DNA of 64,000 nucleotides from Ceratothoa steindachneri (Eukaryota > Arthropoda > Malacostraca > Isopoda > Cymothoidae), in contig OZ018326.1 in NCBI GenBank assembly GCA_963969495.1, positions 148,147,806-148,211,805 of the forward strand. The letters are read 5' to 3'. The notes below the pieces were generated by a model. That model saw only the letters and a list, made by a program, of their open reading frames with translations. It searched no databases and was not told the origin of the DNA. The translations under genes and the position numbers were made by a program. Below are positions 49,808-59,360 of this stretch, piece by piece (positions within the stretch are counted from its first letter, which is position 1; each line of letters begins with the position of its first letter).

Positions 49808-50893
49808 TGTCATTAACTGGTGAAATTAGGCAGATGATTGTATTAATGCAAAAAATCTGGTCGATCAAGAAACTTTATTGCTCAAGAACTTTACATATCA
49901 AAAAGTGGTGTGAACAATGCCATCAAAAAGTATCGGGATCATGGTAGTTTGGAAGATCTTCAAAGAAAAGGACGACCGAAGAAAACATCCTTCAGGGATG
50001 ATTCACGCATAAAAAGTTTCTGCATTAAATATCCAACTGCTTCTTAAGGAAGATCTTCAAAGAAAAGGACGACCGAATAAAACATCTTTCAGGGATGATT
50101 CACGCATAAGAAGTTTCTGCATTAAATATCCAACTGCTTCTTACGGATATATCTAAAGAGAATTGGGTTTAGAGGTTTCCGAAAGAACCATAAGGCACAT
50201 AATCTAAAAAGTCCTAAAATTTCAAAACCAAAAGACCTATTTCAATGCCTCCGATAAAAAAGCCCAAACAGAGAAACGTCTTGATTTCTGCAAGACACAA
50301 AAACTGGAGCAAATGAAATATGGCCTGGTGCAATTGTTTATTGATGAATCCACAATGAGGCCGTTCAACGATGTGACAAATCTTGTTAGAGTGCCAAAAG
50401 AAGCAAGCCCATATGATCCAAAATACACTCGAAAGACAGTAAGGCATTCACCATCAATTATGCTGTGGGGATGTTTTTCGGTAGAAGGGATTGCACTTCC
50501 TTCAAAAAAGGAAAACGATAAAAACTGATATGTATTTATCGATTCTTAAGGAAAAACTCGACGTTTTAATGGGAATTTATTAATGCTCCATTTTTCAACA
50601 AGATGGAGCATCATGTCACACATCGAAAAATCTGTATGATGAGTTAAAAATAATTTTCAGCTATTAGAGTGGCCTGGAAACTCTTCAGTCCTAAATCCAA
50701 TCGAAAACTTGTCGCAAATTCTAAAAAATAAATCTTGCCCAGAAGCAAGTATCATCTTTAATGGACTTGCAAGAAACAATCAAGAAATTTTGGATCCATT
50801 AAATTTCGTCGGAAATGTGCAAGAATTTAGTATACAGCCTGACGAAACGAATAATCAAAGTTATAAAAAACAAAGGATATCCAATTACTATTA
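49808..50893 (+). pseudogene. Tc1/mariner-superfamily (Tc1-like) transposase relic
   Basis: The ATG at 49808 opens MSLTGEIRQMIVLM, the first helix of a paired-type DNA-binding domain. After a frameshift, ISKSGVNNAIKKY and GSLEDLQRKGRPKK follow (the GRPK/AT-hook-like linker). A 97-bp tandem duplication (49951-50047, 50048-50144) repeats that linker and breaks the frame. VSERTIRH follows, then 50313-50528 carries LFIDESTM (first catalytic Asp) and SIMLWGCFS. FQQDGASCHT (second Asp, about 50595) and LNPIEN (catalytic Glu, about 50697) complete a DD34E-type triad. The last frame ends at 50893. Multiple frameshifts make it inactive. TIRs were not found. Confidence 0.85.
49951..50144 (+). repeat. 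97-bp tandem duplication within the Tc1-like relic
   Basis: ggaagatcttcaaagaaaag starts at 49951 and again at 50048. The two units differ at only a few bases, for example gaagaaaac versus gaataaaac. Since 97 is not a multiple of 3, the duplication shifts the frame. Confidence 0.9.
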
Positions 50894-51835
50894 AACTATT
50901 GTTACTTTTGCTCACATGAAGTGAAATTATAATATTTTTTTTCTCTGTAAATACTCCCTGTAAATTGAAACATACACAATCTTTCTACATCCTGACCGTG
51001 GTCTGTTACAATGAATTTGTGCGATTCAACTCTATAGTCAAACATCGTGTTTCGAAGCTTAATATACAGGGAGGATGAGGAAGGAAAGGTGCTATAAAAA
51101 GTGCCTAAGTGTAACTTCACAACTGATAAAAACCTTCCTCATCCCTTACTTTAATAATATTAATTTATGAATGCATGTGCTCAAGGTTGATGGGTGATAT
51201 CACATGCCTTTATGTATGAGTTAAAGGAATTAAGATACCCTCGCCATTTAACTAAGTATAGATTGTCTTTCTCATGCCTTTTTGCTCCAACTAACCTCTC
51301 CAAAACAAATTTATTTCGGAAGCCAAACTATTTTCTGTAGTTCTTCCTCAGAAATCCCCAGCTTCAATATGTTCTTCAATTAAATCTTCAATACAATACA
51401 GTTCTATTACATTTAAACTACTATATATCTTGTAGATTTCTTCATGCCACGCTAGCTCGTATCCTTACCTAAAATTACTGGAAACGCGTCATTCAGCACC
51501 TTTGATTCGGTTATAAACATCATGTATAAATTCAAAGGTGTGTTCGCAATTTTTCTATAACTCAAATTATTATTAGCACTTGCAAAGTCATCTAACACTT
51601 CGAGGTATTTTCATGTATTTTTAAATCTAAAATATCTGAAAATTGTTCCTTTATTGTTGTTTGTAAACAGTCTAAAAGATTAGCTTGGTTTAATGACTGA
51701 ACATGATATACGCCGATATTATATTCGCTCAATAAGCCTTTTATCCGTTTTCATAACATAACATAATTTCGCGAATGACAAAAACCACAAGAACTTATCA
51801 AAGGTCATCTGTATTCATCAAGTCCCACCCACATA
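50894..51835. other. AT-rich stretch without recognisable gene
   Basis: It lies between the Tc1-like relic and the LINE 3' end. No matching Tc1 terminal repeat was seen. Confidence 0.4.
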
Positions 51836-52018
51836 ATGCATCCATAGGATTTTGTCAGATCTTTCAACTACAATACACAATTTAAACAATGCTTAGGATT
51901 ATGTCAGACCATGCATCTACAATACATAATTTAAAGCCTCCATAGGAGTCTGTCCAAAACAAAATCAAAGTCTCCACCAAAATATACAATTAAAAGAAAC
52001 TGCATCCACAGGAATGAG
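51836..52018 (-). repeat. CR1-like LINE 3' UTR with short tandem units
   Basis: Three to four diverged units of about 49-64 bp, each with a 'gcatccataggattttgtc' core and a 'ctacaatacacaattt' end, starting near 51836, 51889, 51938 and 52002. They lie directly after the stop of ORF2 on the minus strand. Confidence 0.5.
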
Positions 52019-53540
52019 TCAAGAAACATACCCCAAACCAAAATGTAAGAAGTTAACCACCATCCCCATATAATAATCCGGTCTGCGCTTGAAAACATTT
52101 AAGTTTGGCCTGCCTACAGTCTCAGGTGGCAAACTATTCCAATAATCCAACACTCTGTTTGGGAAAAAATATTTTCTAACATCCAGTCTGCACTTCTGTT
52201 TTTTAATCTTTAAGTGGGAACCTCTAGTCTTATTACTACCTTCTAACTCAAATAACTTGCTAAAATCCAATTTATCCATCCAAGAAAGATTTAAAAAAGG
52301 CCAATTATGCCTTCCCTCACACACCTTTCAAATGAGAACATATTTAATACCCTCAGTCTATGTTCATATTTAAGGTGTTTCATGAATGGTATTATTTTTG
52401 TTGCCCTACTTTGTACTGATTCTTACAAGTCTAAAATGTGGTGGCCATGCTTGTATACAGTACTCTAAATGTGGCCTGACATAAGAGTTATATAGTTTAA
52501 GGATAAGTTCCTTACTCTTGTTGCTAACATTTCTTTTAATGTAACCTAGCACCCTATTTGTTCTATTTTTTGCCTCAATACACTGCTTTGAAAACTTCAG
52601 TGACCTGTCTACTACTACGCCTAAGTCGTTCTAATCTTCAACTGAATTAAGCCAACACCTATCCATCTCATAGCTAAATTCCCTATTATCTCTCCCTATC
52701 TTAATAACTTTGCATGTATTAAGGTTAAAAGTCATTTGCCACTTCTGAGCCCAAGCTAACCACTTATTTAGGTCACCCTGCACTTTAAAGCTACCCTCAA
52801 ACTCTTTGACTACAGCTGCCAATTTAGTGTCATCATAAAAAATTGAGAATTTGCTATTTATACCTTATCCAAGATCATTTACATAGATTATAAATAATAA
52901 AGGGCCTAAAACTGATCCCTGAGGTACGCCACTAATAGTATTCCTCCACTCTAACCTCACACCATTCAGTAAAACTCTCTGTTTCCTATCTTTCAGCCAT
53001 TCAGTTATCCAATTTCAAACTTTCCCACATATCCCATGCAGTTTTAATTTAGGAAATACTCTTCTATGTGGAACCGTATCAAAAGCTTTGCTGAAATCTA
53101 AGTAGATCACATCAACTTTCTCTCCCCTATCTAATTCTTTAGTTACATAATCCATAAAATCCAGTAAATTAGTTAAACACAATCTACCTTTTTTAAACCC
53201 ATTCTGAGCATCATTAATCAACCTGCTACTCTCTAGATGATCAGAAATTCCCTTCTTTACTATCTTCTCAGGAATTTTACAAAATATAGAAGTTAAACTT
53301 AACGGTCTAAAGTTATTTGGGTCCTCTTTGCTTCCCTTTTTAAAGATTAGGAGTACAATTGCCAATTTCCAATCATTAGGTATTTATCCAGACTCTAGTG
53401 ATCTAATAAATATCTTCTTAAGAGCTACCACAATACTTTCTACACCTTCTATGAGTATCCTAGAATGAATGAATTCAGGGCCAGATGCCTTACTAGTGTT
53501 TAACTCTATTATAAGCCATTTAATTTGTGTAAAGACAACT
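52019..53540 (-). pseudogene. CR1-like LINE ORF2: reverse transcriptase relic
   Basis: Read right to left on the minus strand. A segment like 'NKASGPDGIHxRIL' lies at about 53510-53450. Then 53365-53015 encodes FKKGSKEDPNNFRPLSLTS, NGFKKGRLCLTNLL and YLDFSKAFDTVPH (first catalytic Asp). SGVPQGSVLGP is at about 52905-52935, and the FYDDTKL box (normally FADDTKL) at about 52829-52840 keeps both Asp residues. The thumb and C-terminal part follow (LNTCKVIKIG; a 'RPHLEYC'-like piece at about 52460; GSHLKIKKQKCRLDVRKYFF and WNSLPPETV). The frame is broken by stops and frameshifts. The apurinic endonuclease domain expected before the RT is missing, leaving only about 170 bp between ORF1 and RT. Confidence 0.85.
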
Positions 53541-53699
53541 TAGCCCACCCATCCCTGAAGCACCTGAAGGCCTCTCTCCTTTCCCGACCCTGTACTCTTG
53601 TATTTCCCTCACCACTATCCCTCCTAAGGTAATTTAACTCTAAAGCACTCTCATTAGCCTGCCTACCTTCTACAAATCTGTGTTTGCTTCCTTTCCCTG

Positions 53700-54735
53700 C
53701 CTCACTTTGAGCCATTAACCCCTATCTTGCTCATAAGGAGTCCATCCATCGCATACAAACCCTAATTCCCATAAAACCCACTTCAAACATCTACAAAAAC
53801 CAATCCTGACTTCTCGCTGAAACCTTTCACATATTCATTCAACCGCATTGCACGAGGGAACCATTATATCGCCACATCCATTTTCAGAAGCACACCTGAA
53901 ACAACGCCTTTTAATCGACTTTCACACATCCTTTCAATCAGCCTTTTATAACGCTATCGTAACTCACAAGTACCCACCTTCTTTACATCGTTTACTCCGA
54001 CATGTGTAGTCACAATTGCTTCCCTCTCACACACATCATTTACACAAGCACCCGGCAGAGAAACTCTCACTCCCTTCCATTTACTTTCACTCAGCTTCCT
54101 ATCTAAATACATAATCTGAGAGTCACCCATCACAATCACCTCAGTCATTCTCCTATTCACTCTAGGCCTAGTATTATCTTCTCTCCTGGTCTCACTCACT
54201 CGACCTCCTATTCTACTTTCAGGCACGGCCACACAAGACAAATCTCTTTCAATTTCTTTCTCTTTCAGGGCATCAAATCTGTTAGTTAACCTGACAGGTT
54301 CCATGTCCATCTCATTCATACACCTAAGCTGTCCTAACTTATCTATTCTGTTCACTTTCACCCACCACTCATCATCATCACTTACTTCACTTACTGCTTT
54401 CTACACAGTCGCTCTGTTCTAGGCCTAACTTCCTCTCTCCTGGTCCCAATCTGACTTTTCGAACGTACACTGGAATCTATTCTTACTTCGGACAATAAAT
54501 CATTCAGTCTCAAGCATTCCGCACGTAATCGACTCACCTCCTTAGTCAAAGCACATTCACGGCACTCAGACACATTCACTATCCTCTCTATACCACATAC
54601 ATCGCACACTACATACACACTACCTTCAAAAGGCATACTCTCTACATCCAAACAGTCAGCTATACTTAAACAAGAAAAATAATAGAAATAAAAACTTACG
54701 AACAACAAGAATTTGCCTTGAATTTGTGCGCGCAA
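53700..54735 (-). pseudogene. CR1-like LINE ORF1 with SGNH-type esterase domain
   Basis: On the minus strand 54735-54391 (about 115 codons) begins with a hydrophobic stretch, then a Cys-rich motif (CDVCGIERIVNVSECREC) and a predicted coiled-coil. After a stop, 54361-53954 continues. It has VIVMGDSQIMYLDRKL (SGNH block I, Ser nucleophile in GDSQ), LPGACVNDVCER, and THVGVND (block III, G-x-N). The chain runs on past stops to DGLLMSK at about 53724-53750, the place of the catalytic Asp-x-x-His 'DGLHLS' block, where the His is lost. ORF1 esterases are known from CR1-clade LINEs and may act in lipid or membrane association. The reading frame is broken, so it is a relic. Confidence 0.75.
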
Positions 54736-56279
54736 GTTTAAAACCTGCTAATCAAGATAGCCGCCAAAGTAAACCCTCCTTCATTAACAGAACATATATA
54801 ATCTGCAATCCATCCGGTTTATTCATGGAGATTTCGTATAGCATTTAAGAATACCTGATCCTTCTTCTCCTTTAAAGGAATTAGATATCGCTATCCAGAA
54901 TATACATGAATTACAAAGAGTCTGTAACGTACACCATAATTATTACTTTCCAATTTATGCCATACAGTGAAATAGGTTTGCAAAATCTCGTTTGAACCTT
55001 GTGCTTTTACGTGTTTTGTCTTGAATCTTTTTTATATAGGTTTGTTTAGTGTATAGTTAGCCAAACCAGAGAGAAAGCATTCCACATCAGATCTTTTAGC
55101 GATCACCTTTACAGATTGGAATAGCTGATATACCACACAAAAAGATGTTGGTAGTGTGGAGAATGTATATAAACGTAACAGTCAGTGGTTTATTTGTAAC
55201 TTAATATCTGATAGGTTTACACTCTTATATAACTATTCTTTAAAAGATATCTTATGTGAAAAACCAATTTTATTTTACATCTAGATTTAAATACATAATT
55301 TCAATTAGAATTTTAGAAATGACCGCAACTTTATTACTTTGCAAACATTTATTGATTCTTTGAATCAAAAGTGTTGGGTTAATCTGGTCAGGTAAACTCT
55401 ATTCGATATGAATATTAAATGGTATTTTATATGTTTTAGAATTTAAATAAACATATTTTATTAAGGAATCCTGCTCTAATAAAATATATTTTTACCTCCA
55501 AGTCTTGATGACGCATGCTGGTGACTCTACAACCTCTGGACTTCCATGGTGAGACCGATTAAAAGATAGATATTCCATTAAATTTTATTTACACGTAATG
55601 GTGACGTATTCGTAAGATCACTGAGGAAAGATTCTTCCACAATTAGATAGTGCTTCCTCTCTTGTTGAGAAAACAATGAAACTCATCAAACGACACATTT
55701 TTATATACTCAGCTTCTGTGATCCTAGGGTGAAGTTTTCGATATTCGTCGTGTCCATCATTAAATGCAAGATAGCAAGCATCGTTGGATTCTAAAACAAT
55801 TCAACTGAGGAAAACATTAATGAAACTTGTTTTTAAGTTTGCTAAAAGTATTGACTTCATGCATATTGTACAGCGCGTTTTTTAATCAGGTAGGAATAAA
55901 CTTTTGATATCTTTTCCAGTAAATACTGAAATTTATACTTGGAAATAGATTCTCTGGATTTGTCCTCACTACATACTGTAGCTGTTGTTCACTTTAGTCC
56001 TTTACCAGTCGATCTATATAGGGAAAATTTAAATGTTTTATTCTGCGTATTGGCGAAAACACAAGCCAAAACTTATCCTGACTAAGGAAAAGTCTATCGT
56101 TATAGCGAGTTCTTCCGTGGGTATTTTTAAAGATCCCTCTAACATAGCGCAATTTTATTCTAGTATTATTCAAAAGGCTGAATATATTAATTTTATATTA
56201 TTGTGTATTATTTTATTCACCTGGAATTGGGATATAGCTTCTTACGCGTGAGTACTTGAGTGAATTTGGACAGCTGTGA
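54736..56279. other. AT-rich stretch, one unassigned minus-strand frame
   Basis: Apart from the frame at 55621-55800 (listed separately) nothing was recognised. A short + frame at 56033-56251 has no motif. Confidence 0.35.
55621..55800 (-). other. Unassigned open frame, 60 codons
   Basis: The minus strand is open for 60 codons with mixed, protein-like composition (DGHDEYRKLHP, then EAEYIKMCRLMSF and FSTREEALSNC) and is closed by stops on both sides. There is no initiating ATG at its 5' end. It lies about 1.4 kb beyond the ATPase relic of Polinton copy 2, in the same orientation. I do not recognise the family. It could be a Polinton scrap, an exon or chance. Confidence 0.25.
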
Positions 56280-56365
56280 GACAAATTCCAATAGAACAGG
56301 GTTTTTTTGCGCAGTTTGAATTTTCCTGTATTGTATCATATTAACATATAATTGGAGGGGCCACT
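56280..56365 (+). repeat. Dispersed repeat family R2, copy 3 (short)
   Basis: It contains 'gcgcagtttgaattttcctg', 'tattgtatcatattaacat' and 'ataattggagggg', matching 18990-19060. Truncated and diverged. Confidence 0.5.
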
Positions 56366-56424
56366 TAAATATTTCTCTTCCCTATTTGTTCCGTCTAGTT
56401 GACATCAGTTTTCAGTAAAATTAA

Positions 56425-56637
56425 TTAATAACTCAACCAATTCCTTAGTTTAATCGGTTGACGATCAAAGTTTGTGCCACGTGTGCCATGTATATTTTTT
56501 AGTGTATGTTTACCTCTTTCACGAACACTTGGCACAAGCGTTTCCAGTACTTTATCTGTATAACTGCTTACTTGATCCATGTCAGTCTCATTAAGTTTAA
56601 CGGTAGATGTGTCTAAAAACTTATCGTACTGTTTCAA
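56425..56637 (-). other. Unassigned minus-strand frame, possible Polinton gene scrap
   Basis: A 70-codon frame containing SSYTDKVLETLVPSVRERGK and a basic, Gly-containing continuation. It lies about 530 bp downstream of the ATPase relic of copy 2 in the same orientation. Its style (short, basic, 'LVPSVRERG') loosely recalls small basic virion proteins of Polinton-like elements. That is an impression and was not checked. Confidence 0.3.
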
Positions 56638-57164
56638 ATAGTGTTACATAGTGTTCTGGTAAATGATAAAACGTCTAAAGGGTGGGAGTTTTGAATTAGT
56701 TATTATAGCAGATAATTTACTCTCCAAAGATAAAAGTCTTTTATGTGATGGCTTAAGCTTTAAGGTGCTTTTCTCTCTTTCTCGAGATAATATCTATCTT
56801 CATCTTAAAAGGTTGGAGAAGATAGGTGCTAGAACAGAAAATAAGATTGGTAGAAACGATCCTCCACGCTGATATATTAATTTTTACTTCAGACTTAAAT
56901 GACCTGGCTTCAGACGTACCATACGCATCAACTCTTTGACTTGAGATATCTTTTGTTTCTGCGTTGTTGTCATCGGAACACTACCTTTTATTTGATGAAC
57001 CCACATTTCACATACATGTTGGAAAAAAACAATATTTATTCTAACATTGATTGATTTTTTTCAGCCTTTTAGATGAGTAGGGGACGTATGAAAATAGATA
57101 CGCGTATCTTTTCATTCTATGCCTCATCCTAAAAAATATACGCTTTCGAATTCGTTTGGAAATA

Positions 57165-57615
57165 TTACAGTCTGTATGGTAAATCGTACAGTGTTTATTG
57201 CAATAGAGTCGCAAAACAACTAACCATAGGGTCTTGAGACTGCTTCTTTATATATCTTCATGAAACTATTCCTTTTCCTAGGCATTATTCTTCCAGGGAA
57301 TATATGTATTAATCTGGGAGATGTCTCTCCTCTGGTTAAATAAGAATACATTGTGACAATTTAAGATAATATCACTCATATAAGAATTTAAATATAATAG
57401 ATTTTGAGCCACTAAGAATATGGAGATATTCTTATGGTGGGAGGTCACTGTGAATAATTCTAATATATTTTCTCCTATCTTCTGCATTAGTTCATCTAAA
57501 ATAAGGAGTGTATGACTTCTTCCATACAAAAATGACAATTCCTACACACATTCGTATAACAATACTTTATTTTAAATTTTTTATAGTCTTTCTGTCATAG
57601 AGTGTAACACCAGAT
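57165..57615 (-). pseudogene. Polinton FtsK/HerA-type packaging ATPase relic, copy 2
   Basis: On the minus strand the relic opens near 57610 with IIWCYTL and an in-frame stop. It then reads SHTLLILDELMQKI (Walker B with D-E, better kept than in copy 1), HHKNISIFLVAQNLL (the 'HHRNISVILITQNLF' block) and, after a break near 57278, KEAVSRPYG followed by a stop where the 'YLLLD' end should be. The Walker A loop is absent, as in copy 1. Its role in a live element would be packaging DNA into capsids. Confidence 0.75.
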
Positions 57616-57930
57616 GATTCTCTCAACGCAGTGAGTAAACAAGTTATCTCTATTACGCAGTATATGGAAGAGAAATTTAGTTTTTCTGCTAGACGATAGC
57701 CCAAAGATGGATGACGTATATGGGCAGACAAATTTAAATTCTTTCATACTTCATTCAGTCATGCCTTCCTTTTGTATAATGAATGAGGCAACTTCTTTCA
57801 GATTACTAAATACAAAATCTTTTTTCTCTTTCTTTAGAACATCGAGAAAAAAAAAATCTTTACTCCTCCTGCAAACAGAAAGCGGATCTACTTTAGCAAG
57901 CAAACATCTTTATCTTTACCCAATCCCTCA
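57616..57930. other. Divergent spacer between ATPase and PolB relics, copy 2
   Basis: It aligns in reverse orientation with 21902-22306 of copy 1 (for example tttaaattctttcatact and 'aatgaatgaggcaacttctt'). It probably held the divergent promoters. The + frame beginning 57707 falls mostly here and is not supported as a separate gene. Confidence 0.5.
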
Positions 57931-59360
57931 TTGATTGAAGGTGTCATCGGTGCAATTTTACATATAACTACTTCTGCTCCAACTAATGTGGCTAATGAAG
58001 AAGATGATGATGTTGATGATGAGGATGATAAAGAGTTTCATCGACAAAGAATACCTAACATTTTGAACATTACCTACTATGTCATTACACTTAGCTCTGA
58101 CTAGGAAGTTTTAGAATTCGCAATAGAAGGTGAAAGTTGAAAAATAGATGATAGATCATGTAAGAAGCCCATTCATTTTTTGGTTGGCAATGTTAATGAG
58201 CCGCATAGAACTTTGTAACCTCATACACAAGAACATCATTTACAACAAAGAAAATTCATTCTCGTATAAAAATTACGAGTAATCCCTTAAGCGAAACAAA
58301 CTTGGAATCCTACTCATCATTTTATACAATGTAATCGTTGAGAAACCAAAGAAGCTGCACTTGACCAAGTAGTGCGTCAGGTTTTACAGCATATATTGAA
58401 TCTGCAATGGAATCAGGAGGGCGATTATCGTGTAAATATAATTTTTGAAATTGCGGATGCAACTGGTGATACCATATATTTATATCGTTCATTCATTAAC
58501 TGCGTGAATTAACACTATTCTATTATATCATGGGACGATTCGAGACAACATTCGTCTCTCCGGATACAGTTGAGTTTGGAACCTTAGAATTTCTATATAG
58601 AATTTCTTCTCGCTATTAGAATAATACCATCTAATGTTCCATTTGATCCACATAAAATGTACAGAGGGTATATAAATTCTGCAGGCTGAGCCTTTGTTTC
58701 CTCATTTAACGCGAAAATAATTAAAGAGAATGTTCTTTCCAAAACTTATGACTTCCAACAATAATAAAAGAATCTCAAGAGGTGGCAAGAAAGTGTAATC
58801 TTTTGATAAAATTTCTATGACTACTGATCAGTTCTCCTTTATAGAATCCGAGCAGAGATGTAGGATCCTCGTTTTTACACTTACAGGAGATGAACGCAAA
58901 CTCCAAATACTCAATCAACTAACCGATCCAACTCTAAATATTAGTGATACATATATGTAAAACAAGATAATTCCTTTTAATATCCGTATGTTTTTTTCTT
59001 GCTATACGTTCCATGTTAAGGTAACGGCCCATCTAAAAGATTATGAAGGAGTGTGCAGTAAGTGTCTTAGGCATTGTGATGAAGAAAGAAATCACGAGAT
59101 TATATTTAATGAGTGCAATCGTTTATTCTACAAATAATCGTGTTTTAACAAGCACAAAAAGCTTCATACTTTTGTGAAGATTTGTATGTGTCATAGATGT
59201 AATCATACAATCATGCATAGTGCAAAAGGAATAATACATCATGGGCATGAGAAGTTGTTCTTTTCTTACTGTTATAAATACTATAAAGAATATGGATGTG
59301 TGATAAGAATAGAAAAAAAGAGGGAAAAAGAGATGATAGATGGTTGCGTGAGTAAGTAAT
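57930..59360 (+). pseudogene. Polinton-type DNA polymerase B N-terminal relic, copy 2
   Basis: The + strand follows copy 1 through the N-terminal half of the protein-primed polymerase. It has an acidic DDDVDDEDD run (about 58000), NLQWNQEGDYRVNI (about 58400), and the segment around 58590-58720 that is interrupted by a microsatellite in copy 1. It continues with the 'EQRC' block (about 58845) and a zinc-cluster region from about 59030 to 59330, which includes VCSKCLRHCDEE, NECNRLFYK, a stop, CFNKHK, and KICMCHRCNH with HHGHEKLFFSYC. The last frame ends at 59359. Exonuclease and polymerase palm are absent, so this copy ends where copy 1's internal deletion begins. Multiple stops and frameshifts. 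Confidence 0.7.

Larger units (their letters stand above)
57165..59360 (+). mobile_element. Polinton/Maverick (adintovirus-like) relic, copy 2
   Basis: The same divergent gene pair as copy 1, in inverted orientation: ATPase relic on the minus strand (57615-57165), spacer (57616-57930), PolB N-terminal relic on the plus strand (57930-59360). Nucleotide similarity to copy 1 is visible across ATPase, spacer and PolB. I estimate roughly 75-80% by eye. No integrase, capsid genes or terminal repeats were recognised. Confidence 0.75.

Noticed and set aside
55795..55830. Possible 3' splice site (ttttcctcag) on the minus strand before the 55621-55800 frame.
   Set aside because: The frame of interest meets an in-frame TGA just inside the putative exon, so the splice site would not serve it.
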